A DNA stretch of 64,000 nucleotides, from the NCBI RefSeq assembly GCF_004337695.1, contig NZ_SJXJ01000015.1:1-64000 (forward strand), written 5' to 3'. The position numbers and the translations under genes were made by a program. The stretch is from Tenacibaculum sp. M341 (GTDB lineage Bacteria > Bacteroidota > Bacteroidia > Flavobacteriales > Flavobacteriaceae). The notes under the pieces are model-generated. The model saw only the letters and a list, made by a program, of their open reading frames with translations, made no database searches and had not been told where the DNA came from. Positions 45,847 to 55,600 of the stretch are shown in pieces (position 1 is the stretch's first letter; every line of letters starts with the position of its first letter).

Positions 45847-46155
45847 TTATTCTTTTCCCATATATTTTTCTTCTACCCAATTCAATTCATTTGTTACTGG
45901 ATTATTTTCAAACTCTTTAATTAGAAAAACTAAATCTTTTTTAATTCCTTTTAAAAGTATTTTAATTCCATCCATTGGAATTTCATTATTGGATAAAGAA
46001 TTGATTTTAATATTAAATTTATATTCAATTTTTAGTGTATGATTTCTTAAAAAAGTATAAATATCAGAAGATTCACTCCAAAATATTCTGTTTTCATTCC
46101 ATTTTGATTGAACTTTATTATTTTCGATTATTTCTATGTAAATGCCTTTATTCAT
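45847..46155 (-). CDS. Hypothetical protein, 102 residues
   Basis: A charged 102-residue protein without signal peptide or membrane segment. It begins MNKGIYIEIIENNKVQSKWNE and has a helical, Lys/Glu-rich end. Acidic and aromatic composition and small size are similar to immunity-type proteins of polymorphic toxin clusters, but there is no toxin recognisable nearby, so this is only a hint. It lies 18 bases after a secreted-protein gene in a same-strand run. Confidence 0.5.
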   Translation of the reverse strand: MNKGIYIEIIENNKVQSKWNENRIFWSESSDIYTFLRNHTLKIEYKFNIKINSLSNNEIPMDGIKILLKGIKKDLVFLIKEFENNPVTNELNWVEEKYMGKE

Positions 46156-46173
46156 TTCAATTCATATATGATT

Positions 46174-47097
46174 TTAGTGAACGTTTTTTTTATAGAGGTT
46201 CAAATATTTAAAATACACCCAAAGCCCAGAAGTAATAACTAATAGACATATTACATATTTGAAATAAAAATTTGATTCTTTAGGAGGAGTGAATCCATAT
46301 TTAGCTCTTATTTTTTCGTTTAATTCTATGTGTTTTATAAAAATAACTTCAAATATTTTACCTTTCCTTTTGTAACGATTCCACTTAGGTCTATTGCTTA
46401 GTACTCTATCAATTTCCTTTTCAAATGTATTATAGAAAAAAGATTCACTCTCAATAACGATTTCCTCAGGTCTATCTTTTAAATTACCACTATTATACTC
46501 AATAACAATTGTTTTGGTTTCATTGCCCATATATGGTATTCTATCCCAGTTTAAATTACTGTAAATAAAATTTTCAAATCTATTTTCATTAGAAGTAAAA
46601 AATGCAGCATTCGAATTCGAGTTATCAATTACTTTTTTATTTGTAATTTTTCCATCACTTATAGAGAGTTCAATTTCCTTTTCATAAATAGCACTATAAC
46701 CACTATGAAAATAAATTAATTCTTTGCCACTAACAATTAATATTTTTCCACTGAACCATTTAGCCAATACTGTTTCTTCTCCAAATTCCTTAACAAAGTC
46801 AAATTTTCTTTTAATCTTCTCTTCGTTATCATGACAGTAATCAATTTTTACAAGAAATAATTGATTGTCTTTAATTTCCCAAGTAGCAACATAACCTCTA
46901 TAACAAGCCGTACTTTCTGGTTCTAGTTTATAGTGGTTTATAGCTCTTGTTTTTTTCTTTTCAAGATATTCTTCTAATGGATTAGAGAACAAGCTCAAAG
47001 TATCTCCTTTGAATATTATAATATCAGGAATTTGTCCTGTTGCAAAAGATATCAAAGGGGTAAAAGCTATGAGTAATATTATTAGTTTTCTTTTCAT
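46174..47097 (-). CDS. Hypothetical exported protein with C-terminal membrane anchor
   Basis: A 307-residue protein with a signal peptide (MKRKLIILLIAFTPLISFATG) and a single hydrophobic helix near the C-terminus (about 283-303, YVICLLVITSGLWVYF) followed by a short basic tail. The body faces the periplasm. No domain is recognised. It is flanked by other small unrecognised genes on the - strand. Confidence 0.6.
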   Translation of the reverse strand: MKRKLIILLIAFTPLISFATGQIPDIIIFKGDTLSLFSNPLEEYLEKKKTRAINHYKLEPESTACYRGYVATWEIKDNQLFLVKIDYCHDNEEKIKRKFDFVKEFGEETVLAKWFSGKILIVSGKELIYFHSGYSAIYEKEIELSISDGKITNKKVIDNSNSNAAFFTSNENRFENFIYSNLNWDRIPYMGNETKTIVIEYNSGNLKDRPEEIVIESESFFYNTFEKEIDRVLSNRPKWNRYKRKGKIFEVIFIKHIELNEKIRAKYGFTPPKESNFYFKYVICLLVITSGLWVYFKYLNLYKKNVH

Positions 47098-47169
47098 GGT
47101 TTATTTAATTTTTTGCGAAATTATATGGAGAAAGAAGCTGTTATTGATGCTGTTAGTATTTTCACTATA

Positions 47170-47892
47170 CTAATTATCATATTTATTCAATAAAAATTCA
47201 TATGTTTTTAAATTCTCAGGTTCACTTTTCATAATCTTAATCCATTCAGAAAGTCTATGACTAGATAAATAAGTTTCATAATCCATTTTCTTAACAAAAT
47301 TCTTTAAGTAAGTTTTCCAAGTATTGAAATAAAATTCATACTTCTTGATTTTTAATTCAGGAATATCAAAGTCATTGTTTAAACAAAACAATTTAAAATC
47401 CTCTATTTTATTTAAAAGTAATTCTGTTTCTTCAACACTAGCGCTGTTCTGTGAATAAATAACAATCCATGGAACTTCATGGATGTAAAGTTCAAAACTT
47501 CTCAGATAACGGTTGTATTTATCTTGAAGAAAAACCTTGTTTTTTGGATCAATTTCTAAGCCTATTTGCAACAAATCAATAAAATTATCGGTTCCTGGTA
47601 CTAAAAGTAAATTAGAAGAATTACTAGTATAGATACGTTTTAATACATCAAGATTCCTTTTTAAGAATATTTCATTGTAAAAAATAGGATCGGAAATTTT
47701 TTTGCCAAAAAACTGATTGCTATAATAATAACCTTTTGCCTCGCATAACTTTTCGAACTCTACAAATTCCTCATATGTTGGTAATTCAGTGAGTTTTTTG
47801 TCTTTCCATTCATGAAGTAAGCGATTAAACTTTTTTCTTTCCGATTTGGGAATTTTAATTATGTTTAGATATTCTAATAAAATTTTGTTCAT
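47170..47892 (-). CDS. Hypothetical protein, 240 residues
   Basis: A 240-residue Leu/Lys/Tyr-rich protein without signal peptide or obvious membrane segment. It is mostly helical by composition, with an N-terminal KIPKSERKKFNRLLHEWKDKK segment. No known family could be assigned. It is probably a cytoplasmic member of the accessory cluster. Confidence 0.55.
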   Translation of the reverse strand: MNKILLEYLNIIKIPKSERKKFNRLLHEWKDKKLTELPTYEEFVEFEKLCEAKGYYYSNQFFGKKISDPIFYNEIFLKRNLDVLKRIYTSNSSNLLLVPGTDNFIDLLQIGLEIDPKNKVFLQDKYNRYLRSFELYIHEVPWIVIYSQNSASVEETELLLNKIEDFKLFCLNNDFDIPELKIKKYEFYFNTWKTYLKNFVKKMDYETYLSSHRLSEWIKIMKSEPENLKTYEFLLNKYDN

Positions 47893-47953
47893 TTAATTAA
47901 TATCAATGTTTTTGGATAAGCTATGTTTTAATAGAGTTTAGATTTTATTTAGT

Positions 47954-48490
47954 TTACTCGCACATTGATTGAGTTGTTTTATTTTTCCATTGAATCCAAT
48001 ATTCTTGTAACCCTTCAAGTGTTGTTTTTAATTTACTTATATACAACTCGTGATTTTTCATCAAAGCTTTTTCAAGTTGTTTCTTTCTTACTTTTAAAGC
48101 AGGTTTATGATTCCATCCTCCAACATGATCAAATGATGTATAAGCTTCACATTCTGAATTAACACGTTTAAAAGGGATTTTTAAATAATAAATAACATTT
48201 CCACTGCCCATTCCTTTAGTAGTCATTTCAATATTATCAAAATCAACTTGAGAATATTTTCCTTTGCTAAATAAATCTTTAAGTTTATCACCTACTTTTG
48301 CAGACATTTTATTAGAAAATTGATGTGCTATATCTGAACTATTTATAAACTCAGCGCCTATATATTGTCCTTGGCATTCGTTATTTGAACATTCAATTAA
48401 ACTATTTTCACTATTCGTAAAACTAAAAAAACTTCCAAAGAATAGAAGACCAATACTAAATAACATTAATTGTTTTTTATTTTGAATCAT
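47954..48490 (-). CDS. Hypothetical exported protein with paired cysteines
   Basis: A 178-residue protein with a signal-like N-terminus (hydrophobic about 8-26) and a cysteine pair in CSNNECQG. There are further cysteines near VNSECEAYTSFDHVGG and at the C-terminus (SMCE), suggesting disulfides in the periplasm. No family is recognised. A 200-base gap without a gene separates it from the next upstream gene. Confidence 0.55.
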   Translation of the reverse strand: MIQNKKQLMLFSIGLLFFGSFFSFTNSENSLIECSNNECQGQYIGAEFINSSDIAHQFSNKMSAKVGDKLKDLFSKGKYSQVDFDNIEMTTKGMGSGNVIYYLKIPFKRVNSECEAYTSFDHVGGWNHKPALKVRKKQLEKALMKNHELYISKLKTTLEGLQEYWIQWKNKTTQSMCE

Positions 48491-48689
48491 TGTTTGTTTA
48501 AATTAAATATAACGGACTTGTGTATGAAATTTAGTGAGCAAAAAAATACTAACTTTTCGAATTAACACAGAGTAGGCTTTTTTTCTTTTTAAGCGAAATT
48601 AAAAATACTTGATAACTCTATAAGAATACAGAAAACTTTTAATTGTAATCTAATCATGTATTAATTATAGTCAATCTTGTACTACGTTA

Positions 48690-49292
48690 TTATAAGTCTA
48701 AATTATCAAGAATCCTACTGATTTTATTGTATTCATTCAACTCTTTATTTTTTGGAAACAATTTTAACTCTAAATAAAAATCACCATAGTACACTTCATA
48801 GATCTTATCTCTAATTTTGACTTGAACTATATAAGATGTATCGTCTTCTCTAATAAAAGGGAACGGTTTATCTTTGGTTATTTCTTCATAAACAGTTTTG
48901 TAATCAGTTAATTTATGAATATTGTTTTCTAATAGCTTTTCAATAAGTGAACAAGAATTTAAATTAGATGTATTTATAAAATGTATTTTTCTTTTTGGAA
49001 CATTACTTTCTGCAAAAATCTGTGAATAACAGTTTTTATCATTTTTTATAAAACTAATCAAGTTCATTGTTTGACTCACTAAGATGTATTCATATCGTCT
49101 AATTTCAATTTCATTGGTTGATTCTCTTATATCTGATATTTCACACCTTTTGTGATACTCTTTTTTTATAAAATCAATGTTATTTGATTTTAATTCAGCA
49201 TAAGATTTTTCAATTGTTTTTTCTAAAGAATTACATCCTGTAAAAGCAATTGTTAATGAAATGAAGAAAACTATAGATACAAAGTTTTTCAT
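48690..49292 (-). CDS. Hypothetical lipoprotein
   Basis: About 200 residues from the ATG at 49292. The frame opens at 49316, but the inner start gives MKNFVSIVFFISLTIAFTGC, a good lipoprotein signal with Cys20, whereas the longer version adds eight charged residues. The body is charged and includes FPFIREDDTSYIVQVKIRD. No family is recognised. It is probably anchored in the outer or inner membrane on the periplasmic side. Confidence 0.6.
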   Translation of the reverse strand: MKNFVSIVFFISLTIAFTGCNSLEKTIEKSYAELKSNNIDFIKKEYHKRCEISDIRESTNEIEIRRYEYILVSQTMNLISFIKNDKNCYSQIFAESNVPKRKIHFINTSNLNSCSLIEKLLENNIHKLTDYKTVYEEITKDKPFPFIREDDTSYIVQVKIRDKIYEVYYGDFYLELKLFPKNKELNEYNKISRILDNLDL

Positions 49293-49404
49293 AATGTAGT
49301 ACAACCTTTTTTTCATAGAAATTTAGTAAATTATTTGGTAATCAGCACTAGCCTTATTAATGTTGAATGAATCGAGACGTAGTCTAATTCACTTAATAGT
49401 TTTT

Positions 49405-49747
49405 TATTCAATTTTTACTTTCTCAAGTATCTCATTAAATATTTTTCTTAAATCATCTTCTTGGGTAAATTCAAAAACTTTTAAAAGATAGCAAATACTT
49501 TCAGATTCCCAAGCATTTTGGCAAGATTCCGATTGTATTTTTTTAAGAGTTTGTTCAAACTTACGCTGGTAACAGTTTCTTCAACTTCCTTTTCCAATAC
49601 ATTTATGAATTCATTTAAATCATTTACAGGCGTCTTCCAATTTCTTTCGACTTCAATTATTTTCTGCGCAATTTTTTTGACAGTTTCATTTTCGAATCGA
49701 TTTTCTTCGATTAAGTCAAATAATTTGTCAAAAGTCAGATTATTCAT
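49405..49747 (-). pseudogene. Hypothetical gene with homopolymer frameshift
   Basis: The frame from 49747 stops at 49481 after 88 residues. Its coding sense seems to continue in another frame after the seven-base homopolymer at 49538-49544 (A7 on the coding strand). The shifted frame reads KIQSESCQNAWESESICYLL and continues to a stop near 49405, giving about 114 residues in total. One extra base in the tract would restore a single frame. This is either a recent mutation, slippage-dependent expression or a sequencing error. The protein is acidic and helical, with no recognised family. Confidence 0.55.
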
Positions 49748-49943
49748 TCACAATTTTTGAAATTAATTTTTTTCCTTTTGTAATCCATAAAATTGGTCCA
49801 ATAAAACCAATCATAGATATTAAAATCCAAGTTAATTTTGAACCATTGAACTTATTAGTCAAAAGAAAGAATATTGCTCTAAAGGTTGTGATTACAGACC
49901 AAAAGCATAAAATTATAAATAATAATATTACTACTTGTTTCAT
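49740..49943 (-). CDS. PLDc_N-like small membrane protein
   Basis: A 67-residue protein with two membrane segments and the pattern NGSKLTWILISMIGFIGPILWITKGKK. This resembles the PLDc N-terminal (phospholipase D-nuclease N) domain found as a stand-alone small membrane protein in many Bacteroidota. Its 3' end overlaps the start of the frameshifted gene by 8 bases. Its role is unknown; the family call is by motif. Confidence 0.7.
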   Translation of the reverse strand: MKQVVILLFIILCFWSVITTFRAIFFLLTNKFNGSKLTWILISMIGFIGPILWITKGKKLISKIVNE

Positions 49944-50018
49944 TTTGTTATTAGTCTAGTTCGATTTTTTTGCTTGAAATTATTGCGAACGATTAAAGTA
50001 AAATTCGTTTTAATGATT

Positions 50019-50709
50019 TTATATATTGTTAGCTTTTTTTATTTTTAATTCGACTTCATTTTTAAGTTTATTTACTTTTAATGCTTGCTCTACCCAAATC
50101 TTTTTTCTTTCGGTTTTATTACTAATACCAGCTAACTTTCCGTAAGGTTCATAAATTTTGGTTACTAAATCTCGTTGTTTTAAAGAGAAAATTTGCTGGG
50201 CTAGTTCTTGTTTTATTCTAGCTGCTCCATAACTCTGATAACTACGATCAAATATCTTTTTTATAAAAAACGTTATACACTTATTAGCTAACCAACGTTT
50301 TGAAGGACCATAATTAAGCCAACTATAATAACTACTTCTACTTATTTTTTAAACTTGATACATCTTCTCAACTGGAAACTTCAATTTATGAGTTTTTATA
50401 AATTGATACTTTTCTGATTACTCTTGGAGAAGATGCTCACCACTTTTTTTAATATATCTCGTTCTAATTCAGTATCTTCTAATTGTCGCTTTAATTCTAA
50501 AATTTCACGATCTTGGTCTGTTAACTTTAGATGCTCTTTACCAGGAAAACTATTTTTACCATATTACTTTAATTCAGATCGCCAACGGGATAAAGAAGAC
50601 AAGGAGATTCCTAAATCTTTACAAGTCTTTTTATGCTACCTTTTGCATAACTTAACTCTACAGCTGTTTACTTAAATTCTTTTGTGTAGAAATTTCTCGA
50701 TTTTGACAT
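50019..50709 (-). mobile_element. Degraded IS3-family insertion sequence remnant
   Basis: Reading the - strand from 50709 gives a broken IS3 OrfA: MSKSRNFYTKEFK, TAVELSYAKG, then a frame change to KDLGISLSSLSRWRSEL, an in-frame stop, and KLTDQDREILELKRQLEDTE with ERDILKK, typical of OrfA leucine-zipper ends. The beginning of OrfB follows in broken frames (SSYYSWLNYGPSKRW, IFDRSYQSYGAARIKQEL). The DDE catalytic domain is absent. The frame instead runs into unrelated sequence (LVTKIYEPYGKLAG, then a stop at 50019), which may be the tail of a host gene. It cannot be active. Confidence 0.75.
50047..50067. repeat. 21-base direct repeat, left copy
   Basis: This 21-base sequence (AATTCGACTTCAT...) recurs with one mismatch at 50771-50791, in the same orientation. 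The two copies bracket the IS3 remnant about 700 bases apart. They are too long for a normal IS3 target duplication of 3-4 bases. Confidence 0.6.
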
Positions 50710-50770
50710 TAATTTTATTTTAAGTTTATAAATATATAAACTCCTTTCTTACTGTCTTGTAAAATATAGC

Positions 50771-50791
50771 AATTCGACTTCATTGTTAAGT
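50771..50791. repeat. 21-base direct repeat, right copy
   Basis: The right copy differs from the left one at a single base (G for T at position 14 of the repeat). See the left copy at 50047-50067. Confidence 0.6.
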
Positions 50792-50896
50792 AATCAAAAC
50801 GATCAGAAGAGTATAGCATATTTGAGAGAAAAATCAAAGGAAGTTATAGTCTTTAAATCTAAGAGTTTTATCATTTTTAAGGTTTAGATTTAAAAT

Positions 50897-50976
50897 AAGT
50901 CAGCGTGTTGACGGAAATAGTAAAACTGAAGCTTCCGTTACCAACACGCTGACTTTTAAGGGGAGTTTCCCCTTAA
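50897..50976. repeat. Two consecutive strong palindromes
   Basis: The first hairpin pairs 50897-50910 with 50942-50955 (14 perfect base pairs, unusually GC-rich for this region). After a three-base bulge it continues by pairing 50911-50916 with 50933-50938. The second hairpin is TTAAGGGGA at 50956-50964 with TCCCCTTAA at 50968-50976 around a GTT loop. No T tract follows on the + strand. They could be a terminator pair, a REP-like element or an RNA target for an antiterminator. Confidence 0.8.
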
Positions 50977-51034
50977 CACCTTTCAGAGGAAAATTGTTGT
51001 CCAGATATAGGTGCTGTTTTTTTTAAAAAATAAA

Positions 51035-51065
51035 TTTGGGGTGTAATATTTTTTTATTATATTCG
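51035..51065 (+). promoter_or_regulatory. Probable promoter of the NusG-like gene
   Basis: TTTG at 51035-51038 and TATATTCG at 51058-51065 are 19 bases apart. This matches the Bacteroidota -33/-7 pattern TTTG-N19-TAnnTTTG with one mismatch. A leader of about 105 bases would precede the start codon at 51179. The 50,710-51,178 gap otherwise contains only the repeat and palindromes described. Confidence 0.55.
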
Positions 51066-51178
51066 CATTAGGAATTTCTAGATTACTGAATTTTCCTATT
51101 TAATTTTTTTCTTTTTTATTATAAACGTCATGTAACTGACGGAAGCGAAGCTATGTTTAATTAGTAATTTTTATTGTT

Positions 51179-51712
51179 ATGAGTTTTAAGAACGGATTGT
51201 ATGTTATGTGCATAAATCCTGATTCTAAGAAAAAGGTTTATGAGCGCTTAAGTGATATTTCTATAAAATCATTTATTCCTGAAATTTAAATAATCAGGAA
51301 ATAGAGTGATAGAAAAAAACAATTCTTAAACCACTATTTTCATCTTATGTTTTTGTAAATATTAATTCTTCTTTAGAATTCTATAAAGTATTATCTGTTT
51401 ATGGGGCTTGCGCATATATTCTATTTGGAAAAGAATATGTAAAGGTAACTGAAAAAGAAATCAATCAAATAAAATTATTGATTGGAAATAAAAACATTAC
51501 CAGCGTTAAAGCTAATGTAGAACTATCCAAAATTAGAGGAGCCAGAAGGATTAATTACGGATCTCTGAGTGGTTTAAATTGCGAAATAATTAAAGCTATA
51601 ATCATAATAAAATTATTGTTAGACTTGATTCACTAAGACAAAATATAACGTACGTAATACCTTCTTATGTACTGGATAATGTAATAACCGAAAAAGCATT
51701 ATTAGTCTCTTA
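51179..51712 (+). pseudogene. NusG-family (UpxY/LoaP-like) antiterminator, frameshifted
   Basis: The first frame gives MSFKNGLYVMCINPDSKKKVYERLSD...KSFIPEI and a stop at 51287. The protein sense continues in other frames: a short SDRKK stretch, then ILKPLFSSYVFVNIN from about 51322 with YILFGKEYVKVTEKEINQIK. After a further shift near 51605 comes KIIVRLDSLRQNITYVIP ending at 51712. The order (NGN-like W/LYV start, KPLF-SYVFV core, KOW-like end) is that of specialised NusG paralogues that control long operons. At least two frame changes and one stop show that it is inactive as read. Confidence 0.75.
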
Positions 51713-51764
51713 AAAGTATACTTATACTATTTATCGTTTTAAAAAAATAACAAACCATACTATC

Positions 51765-52622
51765 ATGACCTATAATAGCCCGACATGTCATCGTGAGCAA
51801 TTTTTTACTCAGGAAGAGCTAAATCTTATAAGAAAAAGTATCATTGAGAATAAACAAAATTCTCAATCTAAAAATATGATTGAACTCAAAAATATTGAGC
51901 CAATACACGAAAAATTACAGCGACTTTTTAAAGAAGAACTAGGAAAGGAAGTAGAGTTCTTAAATTCGTTTATATTTTTTGCGAGTAGCACAACCATGAA
52001 GTCGAGAATGAATTCTAATAACATGGGGTGGCACACAGATGGATCGTGTTCTTTTGTTGATGGAGATTGTTATAATGTCTGGATACCAATTTACAACGAT
52101 TCAAAATCAACAGGTTTAGAAGTGGTTTCTGAATCGGAAAACCCTGAGTTATACGCTCAATTCGGAGATCCTACCGAAGTTCCAATTATTTATTCTAAAG
52201 AAAATTCCGAAGAAGTTTTCGGTTTTTTCAAAAACTCAATCCCTGAAGATACAGACTTAATTGTTGTTAAAGTAGCTTCAGGTCTAGTACTACCAATATC
52301 AAAAAAGAGACTCAAAATAGACAGATATGAGAATCCATCTCCTGGCGATATTGTGGTGTTTAAACAATCTGAATTACATAGAGGCTTTCATGACGGGGGG
52401 ATTCGTATCCAACTAAGCTTAAAATTCAGATTAAAAAACGCTGAAATCAATAAAAAAACTACCAATCAATTTTACAAACTTTTTGAAACAGTTTCGCCAG
52501 AAGAAAAGAACTTCAACAATTATCAAAGGTTTTTAGAATTCATTTTTCCACAAGGTCAACTAAGCAAGCATGGAAATCTTGAAAATGAAGCCATAAATTC
52601 TCTTTTATATCTTAGTATGTAA
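51765..52622 (+). CDS. Fe(II)/2-oxoglutarate dioxygenase, phytanoyl-CoA-dioxygenase-like
   Basis: A 285-residue protein with a facial triad visible as H90-x-D92 in GWHTDGS and a distal H205 in ELHRGFHDGG. R214 (GIRIQL) is the likely 2-oxoglutarate-binding arginine; H209 is an alternative ligand. The jelly-roll surroundings YNVWIPIYNDSKSTGLEVV and PGDIVVFKQSELHRGFHDGG are typical of the PhyH-like group that often hydroxylates amino acids or acyl chains in natural-product clusters. It lies 53 bases before the NRPS gene on the same strand. Hydroxylation of the Asn or fatty acyl unit is possible but inferred. Confidence 0.78.
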   Translation: MTYNSPTCHREQFFTQEELNLIRKSIIENKQNSQSKNMIELKNIEPIHEKLQRLFKEELGKEVEFLNSFIFFASSTTMKSRMNSNNMGWHTDGSCSFVDGDCYNVWIPIYNDSKSTGLEVVSESENPELYAQFGDPTEVPIIYSKENSEEVFGFFKNSIPEDTDLIVVKVASGLVLPISKKRLKIDRYENPSPGDIVVFKQSELHRGFHDGGIRIQLSLKFRLKNAEINKKTTNQFYKLFETVSPEEKNFNNYQRFLEFIFPQGQLSKHGNLENEAINSLLYLSM

Positions 52623-52675
52623 AATACACTTCTTTGAATATACTTATTTTTTAACCTACTAATAATATCCTTGAA

Positions 52676-55600
52676 ATGTACACTCTTATAGATGTTTTAA
52701 ATAACTCAGCGAAAGAAAATATTGTCATTACTTTTATTGAAGGGAGTAATAGTGAAGCTACTCTTAGAGGAGAAGAGCTGCGTGAAAACGCATATAAGGT
52801 TTTAGCTTTTTTACAAAGTAAAGGCATTAAATCTGGGCAGGAATTAGTCTTTCAAATAGAAGATAATCAAACGTTTGTTGTTGTTTTTTGGGGATGTGTT
52901 TTAGGAGGGATCATTCCGGTACCACTTACGTTGAGCAGAACAGAAGATCATCATCATAAACTATTTAACATATGGAAAATATTAAAATCTCCACATCTAA
53001 TAGTTTCATCAGACTATTTGTCTAGAATAGAAAAACAAGCAGTTTCATTTAATATAGCGTCATTATTTACTGACATTAAAAAGAAAGCATTATTTATTAA
53101 AGATATATTTTCAAATGACGGTGAGGCAATTATAGCCGAAGTAAAAGAAGATGATATAGCCTACATACAATTTTCATCGGGCTCTACGGGAATCCCTAAA
53201 GGAGTTACATTAACACATAAAAATTTATTAACCAATATTAAAGGTATTTTACATGGAATTAAATCACCCGCAGAAGGAGATTCATTTTTCTCATGGATGC
53301 CTTTAACCCACGATATGGGACTAATTGGTTTTCATTTAACTCCATTCTTTGCAGGTTGGAGTCATTATATTATGACAACTAGTCTTTTTATTAGAAGGCC
53401 TCTGCTATGGCTGGATAAAATTTCCGAACATAAAATATCATTTTCTGCATCGCCTAATTTTGGTTACAGTTACCTCATTAGAAGATTTAAAAAAGAGAAT
53501 GTAAAGAACCTCGATTTATCTAGTTTGCGTATAATTGTTAATGGCGCCGAACCTATTTCTGCTAATTTATGTGATAAATTCTATCAGGTGTTTTCTGATT
53601 ATGGACTTAAAAAAAATGTTATTTTTCCCGTATATGGATTAGCCGAAGCGAGCTTAGCAGTTACGTTTTCTGATCCAACAGAATATGTAAAGCCTATTAC
53701 CATTGACAGGAAATATCTTGGAATGGGAGACAAGGTACACATCACTGATAAGAAAGACTCATTATCATTAGTTAATGTTGGAACTCCTATAAAAGATTGT
53801 TATGTAAGAATTGTAGACTCAAATAAAGAACCTGTAAAAGAAGGAATAATTGGAGAAATTCAAATAGAAGGAGACAATGTTACGGAAGCTTATTATGGAA
53901 ATGACATTGTAACGAAAGCAACAATAGATGATGAAGGGTGGCTGAGTACTGGTGACATGGGATTCTTTTATGAAGATTGTTTATTTGTTAGTGGGAGATT
54001 AAAAGATGTAATTTTTATTAATGGGCAAAATTATTATGCGCATGATTTAGAAAGAGTTTTGGGTGAAATACCAGAAATAGAGCTGGGAAAAGTAGTTACT
54101 GCCGGTCATACCAATTATAACGGGCAGAACGAAACTTTTGTGTTTATTTACTTTAAGGGAACTCCTGAAAAATTCCGTGATGTTATCAAGGGAGTAAAGA
54201 AGAAAATAAATTTTGTGTTTGGTTTTGAACCCGATTTTATTATTCCGGTAAAAGACATTCCTAAAACAACGAGTGGAAAGGTACAACGCTACAAATTGAT
54301 TCAGCGTTATAATAACGCTGAGTTCAATACTATTTTAGAAAAGATAAAAGAAGAAGTTGATTCTTCAGCAGAGAAAAGAAAGTATATACAACCAGATACA
54401 GCTATTGAACATAGAGTTAAAGAAATTTGGAATACTGTTTTAGGACATGATCGTTTTGGAATTACTGATAAGTTTTTTGAAGTAGGAGGGAACTCATTAA
54501 AAGGAGCTCAGATTTTAAATAGTTTCCAAAAGGAATTTAATATCGACTTTGACTACCACAAACTCTATGAAAAACAAACCATAAAAGAAATTGCCCATGA
54601 AATTGAAAACGGAAAAAATGTAACACCTTATCAGGAAATTATATTACAAAAGGAACAACAGTGGTATCCACTAACATCTATGCAGGAACGCCTATATTAT
54701 TTCTGGCAATTAAGTCCTAAGGCTGTTGCCTATAATGTTCCATTGGCAATACGTTTTCAGGGAGATTTGGACATTAAGCAACTTGAAAATGTAATAAATA
54801 ATATAATTGATAGGCATGAAGTATTGAGAACATACTTCAGGATTCAAAATCAAAAACCTCAACAAGGTTATGTTAAATCTCTAAAGACAGTTTTAACCGT
54901 TGTTGAAATAGATAAAGAAAATCTAAATACTGAATTAAAGAAAAGAGTTCAGGCATTTGATTTACATCAAGCACCTTTGTTTCGATTTGAGCTTTTAAAG
55001 GAGTCAAAAGATGAATATGTATTGTTTATGGATATACCTCATGTTATCATAGATGGTATATCAGTTGGAATATTATTAAAAGAAATTTTTAACGGATATA
55101 AGGGGCAAGCTACTGAAACATTAGAAATACAATATAAAGATTATGCTGTATGGAGGAATAATTTTATAGAAACAGAAAAAGGTAAAGAACAGCAAAAATA
55201 CTGGGCGAATAGATTATTAGGTGAATTGCCTAAGTCCGAACTTTTAATAGACTTCAGCAGACCTAGTATTTTTTCTTATGAAGGAGAAAAGTTTCCTTTT
55301 AACATTGAAAAAGAGGTAACCAATAAACTCAAAACAGTAGCGGAAGAGTTGAATGTTCCTCTTCATACCATAATGTTAGCAGCATACACGATTGTCTTAT
55401 CTAAGCATGTAGTAGCAGAGGAGGTACTTGTAGGAATACCTGTTTCAGGTCGTGGTCATTACCAATTACAAGAGTTATTGGGAATGTTCGTTAATAATCT
55501 TACACTTCGTAATTTCCCTAAAGGAAATATAACTTTTAGAGACTATCTTCAGGAAGTAAAAAATAACACACTTAATGATTTAACAAATCAAAATTACCCT

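Noticed and set aside
45847-46155. Polymorphic-toxin immunity protein
   Set aside because: Size and acidity fit, but no toxin or secretion-system gene is nearby, so the claim cannot be supported.
50424-50675. Open frame of 83 codons on the + strand
   Set aside because: It is the antisense of the broken IS3 OrfA; the - strand carries the recognisable transposase sequence.
50880-51180. Invertible promoter as in Bacteroides capsule loci
   Set aside because: The two arms of the palindrome lie on the same side of the promoter and no inverted copy is found on the other side of it; they form hairpins instead.
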